Shown: one piece after another, positions 1-9,926 of the stretch
Position numbering within the stretch: the stretch's first letter is position 1
Layout: every line of letters starts with the position of its first letter
Source: Phoma sp. XZ068
Lineage: Eukaryota > Ascomycota > Dothideomycetes > Pleosporales > Didymellaceae
Direction of reading: 5' to 3'
Assembly: GCA_004835665.1 (NCBI GenBank)
Contig: RBKR01000013.1
Coordinates: 868,001 to 932,000 of the forward strand
DNA: 64,000 bases
Notes under the pieces: model-generated
What the model was told of the DNA's origin: nothing
What the model saw: only the letters and a program-made list of their open reading frames with translations
The model's database searches: none
Translations under genes and position numbers: made by a program

Positions 1-1
1 G

Positions 2-2554
2 CAATTTTCGACGTCTCGTCCTTACATTAACGGCCAGCATGGGTCGACGTCCACTCTGCCCTCCTCCACCGACACGGGCTCCGACGACAACCTTTTTGCC
101 AACGTCCCCCGCCCGCACATCTCGCAGCACAGCAGCTCTCCTGGCTCGTATTTCAGCTCCAAAAAGTCGCTGCCAGCCCTGCCCCGGACTAGCTCAGGAG
201 CCCCGGCCAATAATAGCAACAACATGCCCTTCGGCTTTGGTAAGCGAGATCGCGCTATGACAACCTCGAGCTATGCCAGCACCGCGATGCCGCCCAAGCT
301 CGACCAAGACCTGTCCTTTGGAGAAGATTCTTCCTTTGACGATATTTTCAGCGGACTTAACCGCAAGGCCTCCCCTGAGATGTCGCGACAGCCTGAGCCG
401 ACGGGCCGTTCGCTCCTTGCGGAAAAGCGCACATTCCAGCCTGAGCCGATCAAAGTCCTACCACAAACCCACATCGAGGCACCCTTAAGGAGTTGGGACA
501 GCCGTGGGTCCGCCGACAATCTCATGGACTCGCCGCGTTCAGACAACGACTCTCCGCCCATCCCGCCCCCGCACAAGTACCAACAATACGCCCCTGTCTC
601 CATGGCCCCCGACAGCCCCGACCTGCAGTCCTCTGCCACCTTCCAAGACCGCAACGGCCACGCCGCCCGCGAGCCCTTTATGCGCGGCGGGGATAGCTCC
701 CCCGAGCAGCAGCCCACTTCCATCTCCACCTCATCCGCAAACTCCTTCGAGACCCCCCTCTCATCGCGATCCGCATCCACCAACGCGACCCCTCGAGCAC
801 CGCTGCCGCCGTCGGCCATTGCGTACGATGACAACGACGAGGACAACATGTTTGCACCGCCGCCTAAGCCCCAGGCTCAGACAGCCCCTGCACCCCGGCA
901 AGCACCCCCTGCTGCACAAAACCCTCCCCGACCCGTCGATCCCTCAGGCTCGCGCGTCATGTCGCAGGCAGAGTTCCGCGAGTACCAGAAGAAGCGAGCC
1001 GCCGCTCCGCCTCCCGAGGACAGCGACTCTGAGGAGGACTACGAGGACGAGGAGGATGCCATCAAGAAGCGCGAAGAGGAGGAAGTGTTGAGGCGGAAGA
1101 ACCAGCAAATGTCGTTTGCGAGGGAAGCCATGCGTCGTTCGACAACAGCACCAGGCGACCCCAACCGGCCTGAAAGCATCATCGACAATGCCTTTGCATC
1201 CACCGGCAACGGCTTCCCGTCGGAAACTTCAATGAAGGCAGACGAGTGGGAGGACGAGGACGTTCCTCTTGGTATCCTTGCACAACACGGCTTCCCCAGC
1301 ATGGCACGCAACCGAGTACCCAGCCAACCCGCCAATGCCGTGCCATCCTACTTCCCTGACCGTCCGGCCTCTGCCGGCGCTTTAGGGGCTAACCGTGCTT
1401 CGGCCCTCCCTGCTTTCGCCAGGAACCTCCCCATGGATCCACACAACTCTTTCATGGGTGGCGGTCTCGTGCACCATGCAAACCGCGAGTCGTTGGGCTT
1501 CAACAACTTCCCTCGTGGCCCACAGTCTGTCGCTGGCGATGCAATGGGCGGGTCCTACGGGCAAGGTCCTATGGGCGCACCACCCCCACTCATGTACCAG
1601 GAGGCTGGCATGGCTGCGCCGTCTCTCGTCGATCAGATCCAGATGCGTGACATGACAAAGAAGAAGTATCTCGGCGGTGCATCCAGCAAGAAGCCTGTTG
1701 AAGGCCCGTTCACCGGCATGCTCGGAAACCAAATGAACGGCCAAGGCCAGCCCCAGAACCCCATGCGCATGACGCAAATGCCCATGATGAACGGCATGAA
1801 CGGGATGAACGGCATGAATGGCATGAACGGCATGAACCCCATGATGATGGGAGGCGCGTCTGGCCAGATGCCGATGATGGGCATGGGTCAGATGGGCGGC
1901 CAAATGGGCGGCCAAATGGGCTACATGCCGCAACAGCACGAGTTCATGCAAATGCAGCAGCAGTACCAGCAAATGCAGCAGATGATGGCTATGCAGTACC
2001 AACAGATGCAGATGCAGCAGATGCAGCAGCAACAAGATCCTCGCATGTCGATGGCGATGCCCAACAACATGTTCAACAATGGAATGATGGGCCAGGGGCA
2101 GAACATGTTGGGCAACAATTCGTTCTTGAATGTGCCAGGCATGCAGAATGGTATGCAACCTCCTCAGAACCGGCCCATGTCTATTATGTCCACAGCGCAG
2201 CGGCCGTACTCGAATTTCGGCGGCATGGGCATGGGACCCGGTCCCGGCTACACACCGTCGATTGCCCCGTCTGAGCGTTCCAACATTGGTCTTTCTGCAC
2301 GGTACCGACCAGTCACTAACCATTCGGATGCAGTCTCGAATGGCACATCGATGACGCTGCAAGCCACCAGCGGCGGCGCCAACAAGCCCGGCACCATCAA
2401 GGGCATCCTGAAGAAGAGCCCGCAGCTCACCGTCGACGAAAAAGACGACGAAGAGGACTGGGGCTCCATGGCCGCCCGCAAAAACAAGTTCGGCAAGGGC
2501 AAGGAAAACGCAAATTCGGGCCTTGAAGACCTCACGCGTGGCCTCAACATTTGA
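2..2554 (+). CDS. Low-complexity Pro/Ser then Gly/Met/Asn/Gln-rich protein, 5'-truncated
   Basis: The frame is open from the first complete codon of the window (base 2) to the TGA at 2552-2554. The start therefore lies upstream and 850 residues are visible. The first in-frame ATG (224) is internal to sequence that already looks coding. In order there is a Ser/Pro-rich disordered part; a charged block with AEFREYQKKR, an acidic run (SDSEEDYEDEEDAIKKREEEE as two adjoining pieces) and a short helix; a segment with VPLGILAQHGFP; and a block of NGM/GMN repeats and Gln-Met runs (about 1780-2040). It ends with KGILKKSP and an acidic tail. No catalytic domain or membrane segment is visible. I do not recognise the family. 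Disorder plus repeats suggest a scaffold or adaptor, but that is only inference. The reading frame is clear; the function is unknown. Confidence 0.8.
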   Translation, partial: QFSTSRPYINGQHGSTSTLPSSTDTGSDDNLFANVPRPHISQHSSSPGSYFSSKKSLPALPRTSSGAPANNSNNMPFGFGKRDRAMTTSSYASTAMPPKLDQDLSFGEDSSFDDIFSGLNRKASPEMSRQPEPTGRSLLAEKRTFQPEPIKVLPQTHIEAPLRSWDSRGSADNLMDSPRSDNDSPPIPPPHKYQQYAPVSMAPDSPDLQSSATFQDRNGHAAREPFMRGGDSSPEQQPTSISTSSANSFETPLSSRSASTNATPRAPLPPSAIAYDDNDEDNMFAPPPKPQAQTAPAPRQAPPAAQNPPRPVDPSGSRVMSQAEFREYQKKRAAAPPPEDSDSEEDYEDEEDAIKKREEEEVLRRKNQQMSFAREAMRRSTTAPGDPNRPESIIDNAFASTGNGFPSETSMKADEWEDEDVPLGILAQHGFPSMARNRVPSQPANAVPSYFPDRPASAGALGANRASALPAFARNLPMDPHNSFMGGGLVHHANRESLGFNNFPRGPQSVAGDAMGGSYGQGPMGAPPPLMYQEAGMAAPSLVDQIQMRDMTKKKYLGGASSKKPVEGPFTGMLGNQMNGQGQPQNPMRMTQMPMMNGMNGMNGMNGMNGMNPMMMGGASGQMPMMGMGQMGGQMGGQMGYMPQQHEFMQMQQQYQQMQQMMAMQYQQMQMQQMQQQQDPRMSMAMPNNMFNNGMMGQGQNMLGNNSFLNVPGMQNGMQPPQNRPMSIMSTAQRPYSNFGGMGMGPGPGYTPSIAPSERSNIGLSARYRPVTNHSDAVSNGTSMTLQATSGGANKPGTIKGILKKSPQLTVDEKDDEEDWGSMAARKNKFGKGKENANSGLEDLTRGLNI

Positions 2555-2681
2555 GCTCGCCTCGCCCTTTCTACCTACCTAATGGATTAAGACTGAAGAC
2601 GCAAGGACAAGACAAGACAGGACGACGATGAAGATGTGTGCGTGCCATTTGCCGGCGTGCGCGCACATCTCAGACCACGGG

Positions 2682-2708
2682 AGCGGAGCGAAGCGAAGCG
2701 AAGCGAGT
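2682..2708. repeat. AGCGA pentanucleotide microsatellite
   Basis: Direct reading shows GAGCG-type units ending in about four perfect AGCGA copies, just downstream of the first gene. Confidence 0.8.
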
Positions 2709-2908
2709 TATCTTTTATTCTGCATTGCACGGGCGTTTTTCCATTACTGTTCATTTTCATTTTCTTGCTTTGGCTTGCACTTTGACATAACACTCTTGGC
2801 TTTTGTCTTTTGGCTTTGTCTTTTGGCTTGGCTTGGCTTGGTTGGTTGGTTGTACCCGGAAAAATTATCTTCGATCATCGACGCGACTACCCCTTTGCTC
2901 ATCGATTG

Positions 2909-2948
2909 CACAGCACAGCACAGCACAGCACAGCACAGCGCAGCACAC
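2909..2948. repeat. CACAG pentanucleotide microsatellite
   Basis: There are at least six perfect tandem CACAG units followed by a degenerate CGCAG CACA end. They lie in the convergent intergene and make a spurious open frame rich in Cys/Ala on the minus strand. Confidence 0.9.
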
Positions 2949-3356
2949 ATGGCATTGAGAAGGGGATGAGGAGGATGGAGAGAGGAAGACGGAGACGAAG
3001 ACGAAGATGAAGGCGACGAGAAAGGAAGAGGAGGGGAAAAGGAAGAGGATGGGAAGGAGTATTGCATGCATATCCAGGGCTCCGATGGGGCTTTATTCTT
3101 TCAGTTCTGGGAGGGTGGGGGTGGATGGGTGGGGGAGCTCGGATAGAATTCGCTGTAATTATAATACCATATGCTTCGGCTCCTCTCTGCATGGTTGGTC
3201 TGGATTTGCATGTGTGATATGTTGTCTTGAGGTTTGCGGTGAAATCACGTTTACACCACGTTCAAACTCCAGCGGTAACTCTGAAAGGTGTGTAGAGCAC
3301 TCTTAGGTAGGTAACAATCTAGGTATCCGAGCAACATCCAACCTCCCTCCTCAGAA

Positions 3357-3441
3357 TCCAACATCCAGCATCCAGCATCCAGCATCCAGCATCCAGCATC
3401 CAGCATCCAGCATCCAGCATCCAGCATCCAGCATCCAGCAT
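3357..3441. repeat. 7-bp minisatellite (TCCAGCA), about 11 copies
   Basis: The unit ATCCAGC is repeated perfectly about 11 times from 3363, with degenerate copies on either edge (CAACATC, TCTAGCA). It ends about 38 bp before the F-box stop codon, so it probably lies in that gene's 3' untranslated region. Confidence 0.9.
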
Positions 3442-3478
3442 CTAGCACAGTACAGTACAACACCCTCCTCCAACATAT

Positions 3479-6400
3479 TCAAATCTCATACCAACCAACC
3501 ACATCCCCACCACCCTCAAACCACGCATCCGTACACCCACCAACATCAATCGCATCAACACCACCATCATTCTCCACCGCCAACGCCCCCGGAATCCTCT
3601 TCAACACCCCAGACGCACACCCATCGAACCCCACAACGACCGAACGCTCCGCTGTCGGCGCCTCCCACTCTTCTCCTTGGACGTGGAGATCGATAGCGCT
3701 GCTAGCGATATGATAAGGTGGAGCGTCCTGCATGATGACGTCCCTAGATTCATCGACTTTGTAGTCCTCGTGGACTAGACCGGTGCGATCGATGTACAGT
3801 TTTGATCTGATGAGGGGATCGATATAGCTGTTGAGACGCCAGGTTTTGCACTGCGAGGTGGATGTGAAAGCCCAGATGAGAATGTCTGGCTGGGCCTGGA
3901 TAGCTAGCTCGCAGATGTCAGATAAATGGCCGATTTCAGTACCGGAGAGGGAAAGGGGCCAGATAGAGCAGTAGTCGTCGTTTTCGAGGTAGTCATCGAA
4001 TCTATAAGCGGCGGCATCGATGGCTGCCGGCTCGTCCCACCAGTTCAGCCAGTGGTCGTAGTCTCGGCCTATGGGAGATAACGGGGGGTAGCCGTATATG
4101 TCCGAGCTCCCCGCCTTTTGTTCGTCTCTCGAGAGTTCAAGTACATCCAGCGGTATGCTGTATAGCATGAGGGCATCTCCATAGACCACCACAATTCGAG
4201 CTCCAGACGACATGTCGGCGGCAGCAGTGTAAATTCGCGGAATGACTGTCTCGTCCGGTGGATTGAACACAACTTTACGTAGCAGTTTCGTAGGCCTACC
4301 GAAGGGCGTATTACACCCCAGTGTCAGTTGGTCGGTCAATGGATCGATGAAGAGCACATGGTGGCCGTCGCTCAGTGGTATAGCGTGATAGTGATCGCAG
4401 CTTTCAGAAGAATGAGGGCGCCACTCGAAGCCAAAGGAACTCCAAAACGAGCTCATAGTCGAATTTCTGAAGAGTCTCCGACTGATGGCTAGCCTATCGT
4501 TGGGATGTGCAGCACTTGAGATGAGGCGCAACTTCTTGGCTGACTCGAAGCCAGGACGGGGCGATAGAAAGTATAAGTGGTCACTTGGTGAAGTGAGTGG
4601 GAACCATCGACTTAAGCTTTGTCCGGTAAGTGCGTCAATCCAGTGCAGTTCAATACCTGCAGAGCATCCAAAGGCAACACAACGGCGCTGTGGACAGATG
4701 GAAACATTGCGTGGCGGGTCGTCCTCGGAGCAGAGGCGTCGATAAAAAGTAGACGTGCCGCTTTCGATGGGGATGCTTTGCACAGGCGGTATTGTCGTCG
4801 AGGTGATTTTGAGAGTCTTCAACGGCCCACGAAGGTTCAGGGTCCATTCTTGAGCGATCAAGTTTCGATCGTGGGTCCTGGTGTCATCAATGCCGCGGAG
4901 ACTGAACCCTTGATTGTGCGCTTGCAGCTCGATCGCATTGAAGGAGTCCAGATCTGGGTTCTGAACGTACGACAAGCTGTGAGGTACAATAGGCAAAGTC
5001 CGCTCCGCTGAGTGTACTGCATCTGGTTGTTTGCTGGTCCCTCCAGTAGGTGGTGACGGTTGAGCGCTCGTCTGAGGTGGCTGTCCATCTTGTTCGACAC
5101 ATGTATCTCCTGAAAGAGGCTCCGGTGATGAACGACCATATCGGAGCTCGCAAACCATACCCATCCTCCCTTCTAAAAGAATGGCGACCGCATCTCGACC
5201 CACAGACGCGTTCATACTCATGGCAAGTACTCTTCTCGGGCACACAACGCTTGTAAGGGGTTGTGATAGGCCATCTTTCAAGCCGTAGATGTAGATAAGA
5301 GTGTCTTTTGCCACCAGCAAGTAATTCCCACAGATACTTGGTGTGAAGATCAGACCATCGCTGGCTCGTCCTTGGTGTGGAGCATAGCTATGAGCTAGCT
5401 CTGAGAAGTCAATCTCGGTGCTTTCCACAAACGCTGGCCGAGCATCCACACCATTACCAGTCCATCGCGAGGAAAGAGCACACTGACGTGAAAGATAACG
5501 GCTCAAAACCCATTCCTCGCTGCTTCTGTTGTTCGTGAGCATCTGTGCAAGTCCCTTGTCTTCCATCTGATCATTGCTATGCCACCCTCCCCGGCTCAAC
5601 ATTGTGATGAGCAGGCCTTTGTCCAGGCTGGCCATCATCCAGCTCCGACACGTGTGCCGAGCAGCATTGAAGTCTCTTGCGTTCAGAGGAGTGTAAATTT
5701 GCAGTAGTATTTCGGTAGGTAGTCTGGTGGCAGCTGGACGTGAAGGTGGGGCCACAGATTTAAGAGCATTGTACCAGGATCGGCACGTCAGTCTGAGACA
5801 TTTCCAGGTCGGGATATTCGAATAGCGTAATACGAGTGCTGTGACCAAAAGGTTCTGAAATAAGCCATTCGAAATGGGCGGCCTGCTGGGCGACGATGCC
5901 TTGCTTGAGGGTGTATTGCACTGTGTCGGGGTAGGGTCCAGTAAAGCAGTCTCATCATCGAAACCTTCTAGCAGAGGATCTCCGATCTCTTCTATTGGCG
6001 TGTCGATTCCGAGCAGGACGTCCGACATGCTTCGCACCACACCCTGGCCCACACCCGGCTCCAGCAAGCCGTCTTTGACACTGGAGTTGTCAACCATCGA
6101 GAACGAGTCCGAACGTCCACGACGGGGAAGGCGCGTTTCACAAAAAGATTCCGTCAGGCTCGGAAATGCAGATGTCGAGTTGTTGTATGATCCTGAATGA
6201 AGACTGGGGCCACTGAATAAAAAGGTGCCAGGCGAGACGAGGTCAACACTTGGTACCGAGCCGTATATGGAAGACCCTGGCCGTGAATCGAAGCTCGACG
6301 TCCGTGATCGTGCGTGAGGCATATGCGATCCTCTTCTTGAAGTATTACCAAAGAATGAACTAATGACTTTGTGGAACGTGCCTCTGGATCTCAGCTGGCG

Positions 6401-6640
6401 TCTGTACAAGAAAGCAATTTTGTAGTTGTCGGATTTGGATACACGCGGTGGGTTCCCTCTGTTGTAAGATGCAAGACGCCGCGATGAACGAGGTAACACG
6501 TGGCGTAGCATGTCTGAGTGTGTTGCTGCTGAAATATCCTCGTCATTCTTTATGGTGGACGTTGACTGCTCGATCACATGTGCAGGGTTGATGTTGACGC
6601 ATTGTGAAGTGTCTATCATTGACTGTGGCGCCTCGGACAT
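3479..6640 (-). CDS. F-box-like domain protein of about 1050 aa
   Basis: A single long open frame on the minus strand. The first ATG (6640) gives about 1053 residues. The N-terminal 250 residues are Ser-rich and likely disordered. Two F-box-like segments follow, around residues 255-345: LRLTCRSWYNALK, and LPTEILLQIY followed by ARHTCRSWMMASL, the typical CRSW cores. The C-terminal 650 residues contain beta-rich WD/propeller-like stretches (for example GNYLLVAKDTLIYIYGL and CVAFGCSAGIELHWID). By family knowledge, F-box proteins recruit substrates to SCF ubiquitin ligases through Skp1. The substrate here is unknown. The frame stays open without a Met upstream to a TAG at 6824-6826, so an additional 5' exon is possible. 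The neighbouring channel gene lies upstream on the same strand. The family call is fairly safe; the start is uncertain. Confidence 0.75.
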   Translation of the reverse strand: MSEAPQSMIDTSQCVNINPAHVIEQSTSTIKNDEDISAATHSDMLRHVLPRSSRRLASYNRGNPPRVSKSDNYKIAFLYRRQLRSRGTFHKVISSFFGNTSRRGSHMPHARSRTSSFDSRPGSSIYGSVPSVDLVSPGTFLFSGPSLHSGSYNNSTSAFPSLTESFCETRLPRRGRSDSFSMVDNSSVKDGLLEPGVGQGVVRSMSDVLLGIDTPIEEIGDPLLEGFDDETALLDPTPTQCNTPSSKASSPSRPPISNGLFQNLLVTALVLRYSNIPTWKCLRLTCRSWYNALKSVAPPSRPAATRLPTEILLQIYTPLNARDFNAARHTCRSWMMASLDKGLLITMLSRGGWHSNDQMEDKGLAQMLTNNRSSEEWVLSRYLSRQCALSSRWTGNGVDARPAFVESTEIDFSELAHSYAPHQGRASDGLIFTPSICGNYLLVAKDTLIYIYGLKDGLSQPLTSVVCPRRVLAMSMNASVGRDAVAILLEGRMGMVCELRYGRSSPEPLSGDTCVEQDGQPPQTSAQPSPPTGGTSKQPDAVHSAERTLPIVPHSLSYVQNPDLDSFNAIELQAHNQGFSLRGIDDTRTHDRNLIAQEWTLNLRGPLKTLKITSTTIPPVQSIPIESGTSTFYRRLCSEDDPPRNVSICPQRRCVAFGCSAGIELHWIDALTGQSLSRWFPLTSPSDHLYFLSPRPGFESAKKLRLISSAAHPNDRLAISRRLFRNSTMSSFWSSFGFEWRPHSSESCDHYHAIPLSDGHHVLFIDPLTDQLTLGCNTPFGRPTKLLRKVVFNPPDETVIPRIYTAAADMSSGARIVVVYGDALMLYSIPLDVLELSRDEQKAGSSDIYGYPPLSPIGRDYDHWLNWWDEPAAIDAAAYRFDDYLENDDYCSIWPLSLSGTEIGHLSDICELAIQAQPDILIWAFTSTSQCKTWRLNSYIDPLIRSKLYIDRTGLVHEDYKVDESRDVIMQDAPPYHIASSAIDLHVQGEEWEAPTAERSVVVGFDGCASGVLKRIPGALAVENDGGVDAIDVGGCTDAWFEGGGDVVGWYEI

Positions 6641-7176
6641 CTGTCTATGGAAAGAATGTACGGGGCTGAGTGACAATCTGCGGATACTCGGTAATTTGAA
6701 GGACGTCGCCTGGAGAGGCTCGAGATCGAGTACAGGAAGGACGGGTTCGGATTTTGTCCCAGCAACTCCTCTTGAGAGGTAGATCTGGGAAGACGTTGTC
6801 GCTGCACCCCGGTGGGAGGCTGTCTAGAATAGCAGCACGTATGCTAGGGTTCGATTGAAAGGAATTGGTATATAGCAATGTCGACTAGTCGGGCTTTAAG
6901 ACGATACTTTGAATAAGGATAGGTATAGAACAGAAAACAATGCCAATACCGATGCATGCGTGGGCAGAATGCTGGACAAGAGACGTGGAGTGGAGCGAGT
7001 TGTGTCAGAGAATGGCAAAAAGTCAAGTTGCATTTCGCTAGGGTATCGACTGGGACGGAAAGAACGCCACGGGCTTATGCTGGAAGGTATTACAAACAAC
7101 ATACACAAGAAGGTGCTATGCATACTCGAGAAGGGGACAATATGTAAAACAAGAAATGCATCTGCTCGATACCAAA
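6641..7176. other. Intergenic / 5' region of the F-box gene
   Basis: The first 183 bp (6641-6823) remain open in the F-box frame but hold no ATG and may be part of an upstream exon joined by splicing. The rest separates two minus-strand genes and shows no feature I can support. Confidence 0.5.
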
Positions 7177-9926
7177 TCAGGCGTCGCCGTTGATGCTGTA
7201 TGGGGTAGATCCATTGGATCCATTTGTAGATCTCGCGTTCTTATTGGCGAGCCAAACTTCGTTCAGGCTGTAAATTTGTCAGTCGATGCACATCAACTGC
7301 AATGTTGTACTTACGGCATCACAAGGCTTGGAATCTCGAACTTCAATCCCCTTTCCCTTGCCTCGTCCAGTGTCAGTCGCCCTGCTGGTCTCCTTCGGCC
7401 ACCGTTTGCTCCTTGAACAGCTTCTTCTTGGACGTCGCGCCCCAAATCCGATTGCTCGGGGTCTCGCAAACTTCGTAGGGCGATGAACTTCATCAGAGGT
7501 CGGTACGTACGCGCGTAGACGAATAAGAACCAGACGGTGGCTATTGCCAACGGTGCCACCAAGACGGCACGCTTGAAGGCTTTCTTCAATGCCAGCTGTC
7601 CTGCAACGGTGGCTTGAAAAAGCACTACCCCAATAATGACGCGGTCGCACATCATCGTCCAGCCTCTGCCTGTCGAATGCTGACGATGCTCCATCGCGTA
7701 TAGCAGCTGATATTTGTGAACGAATTGACCAATGATGAAGTAGGCCAGGCCTGTAAGTAGGACCAGCCAGGAGTCTCTCATAACACTGTAGACTACACAG
7801 ATGATGAAGATGAGTATAGTCTGAGGCAAGAAGAACCCGTAGCTGAAGACAGGAGGTTGGACAAGCTCTGCATAGTCTGTTTGAATAGTCAGAACTTAGT
7901 TTTCTTTATCTGATCTTGATTACTTACCTCGAGGGGTCTTCGCTCCAATCAAGTAGATTGGGTACAGCGAAATGGCGCCGAATTCCAACAGTCGGAACGG
8001 GAACAGACCAAAAGCTTGTAGGAGAATGAAGTTGGTGTAGAATCCAAGCAGATTCGCTAGAGAAGTGGCCAAAGCGAAAGCAATTTCAGTGGCGCTAGTC
8101 AACTTTTCTCCAAACTTTGTGAGCAAATCTACGAGGTTGGAGGCTGTTCCAAAGATTGTGAAGATTATGAAGAAGTTGAAGAAGGTGAAGAAGAAATTCT
8201 TCGATATGACGGAGAGCTCAACGTCGCCTTGTGAGATCATGCCTTGCTTGTTTGCCAACCCTAGACAGGTTTAGTGGTTGTACTATAGCACAACACAGAA
8301 TGTGACTTACAATCATAGAGAAAGGGCACAAGGACGTTAAGCAGCGTCAACGATAGAGTTGGCAATTGCGTATTGACCAGCGACTCTACCACCTTGTGTT
8401 GACGAATTGCGGCAGCGAGACCTGGAAAGACCTCGTGGATGGAGCAAGTGTTCAAGGCGCCAGCGATCGGAACAAGTAGGACAGTCCAAACGATGCTCAG
8501 GATCCCAATGAAGATGGTGATTGTCCAAGATCGGAATATGCGTTGGGTCCGGGAGAGGTATGTGTTGGGCCAGACAACATCAGATGGAGCCGGACTGTTG
8601 TTCGCAAGAAGTTGGAGTGGGGACGGATCTAAGACAGCCTGGATCGCCATCTGGGCACTTGCCACGCTGTCCAATGTCACAAAGGCCAAAGGCGTTGGCT
8701 CGAATTCTTTCTTCCGCAGATCTCTGATCTCGTCATCCAAACTGCGAAGTTTCTCCTCGTAGTAGTCGATAGCATCCACATTCCTATAACGTAAGTTGAA
8801 TGGACCGTACCATATTTTCGCTTTGGGGCGCTGGCGCGCGAATGCAGTCAGGTAATCAGAATCTCTGTCTGTGTCGTTGAGGAGTCTACTGTCCTCGCGA
8901 TCGTCCGCATCATCCCCAGGTGGGGGAGGCTGAACTAGAGGCAGGGTTTCCAGACTACGCTCAACTCTCCTGCTTCCCAAGTGAACCGTCCAAGCCTCTT
9001 CAAGCTTCCGTAGTATACTTTGTCGCCTTGTGATCTTATCGTCCAACTCTTTCCAGTTCCTGCACAGTGTCACGCTTTCGACCTTGCCAATTCCAAGTTG
9101 CTCAATGAACTCCTTTATTTTGCCCTCAGAGCGGAGATGCAGTGGTATTCCCGATAGTTTGATCGTTCGGTCGGTGATGGTGGTTTGGCTGCCCAGGTAT
9201 TCCTGACGTATATCGATGATCCTTCTAGTTTCTGAGACGATCAAGTAGAGGATGAGCGCAGTAAAGAGGTACACGAAGACGAGATACATCCAGAGGTAGT
9301 CTGTGTAGTATTCATAATCGTACCCAGCGAACGTGGTCCAGAGCGTTTCTGAGCGCATCTCAAGTTGTTCTCCATCCTTGTCGCCATCGCCGCCAGGAGA
9401 TGGCTTCTTGCCCTCTTTCTCCTGGTGTGTGTCGTGGACTGGTTTGATGACAGTGAGAGCGAAGAAGAGCGTAACGAGGAGGAACTTGATGGCCATCTTG
9501 AAGAACGAAAGGTACTGGAGTTGTCAGGTTGATGTTATGCATCTTTGGCTTCCACACGTACCACATAGGCGTCAAGGCCAGCCGAAGCCAGTACCTGCTC
9601 GTCCGTGATCTTCCATAGCGGTACAATCCAGCCAAAGAATGTGTCCGGAAGCTCAGGAAGTGCAGTCGCGAGGTTGTTTTGCTTCTTGCGCGCAGCGTAT
9701 AGACCCTTCCATCGGGGCCTCAAGAACTACAGTGGTTGGTTAGCACATTGTTGTCATGTTGCCGCGCTGCAACGCGCAAGAGTCGTACACAAAAGAGTAG
9801 AAATGCCCCCACGCCGAGCGTCAAGGAGAGATAGATTTGTATACGGATATCGCGCGGGTTCAAGCCCAGTATGGCATTGCGATCGGCGCGATCGGCCTTG
9901 CAAGTATCGTTTCTATTATCTATCAT
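7177..9926 (-). CDS. CSC1/OSCA-TMEM63-type osmosensitive cation channel (RSN1 family)
   Basis: The six-exon model is 9926-9789, 9726-9562, 9514-8311, 8260-7928, 7876-7315 and 7267-7177. All introns are 47-62 bp with GT-AG ends and phases agree throughout, giving 830 aa. Exon 1 ends in the first membrane segment (LSLTLGVGAFLLFC), which joins to FLRPRWKGLYAARKKQ, the standard N-terminal start of this family. The order then is the N-terminal RSN1 TM domain, a cytosolic domain with an RRM-like TIKLSGIPLHLRSEGKIKEF, and the 7-TM pore domain containing NKQGMISQGDVELSVISKN and FFFTFFNFFIIF. The short last exon supplies the tail LNEVWLANKNARS; without it the frame would stop one codon earlier at a retained intron. 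By family knowledge these are mechanically or hyperosmotically gated, Ca2+-permeable channels of plasma or internal membranes. The family is certain; the physiological role is inferred. Confidence 0.9.

Larger units (their letters stand above)
2555..3478. other. Intergenic region rich in simple repeats
   Basis: This stretch lies between the 3' end of the low-complexity gene and the 3' end of the F-box gene, so it is convergent. It holds an AGCGA pentamer run, CTTGG/TTGGCTT runs (about 2795-2852), an AGCAC pentamer array, a long purine tract (about 2955-3060) and a 7-bp minisatellite. I see no supportable gene in it. The short open frames here are made by the repeats. Confidence 0.7.

Noticed and set aside
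1382..2362. 326-codon minus-strand open frame rich in His/Leu
   Set aside because: It is the antisense image of the Met/Gln/Asn repeat region of the first gene. Composition is extreme and no motif is present.
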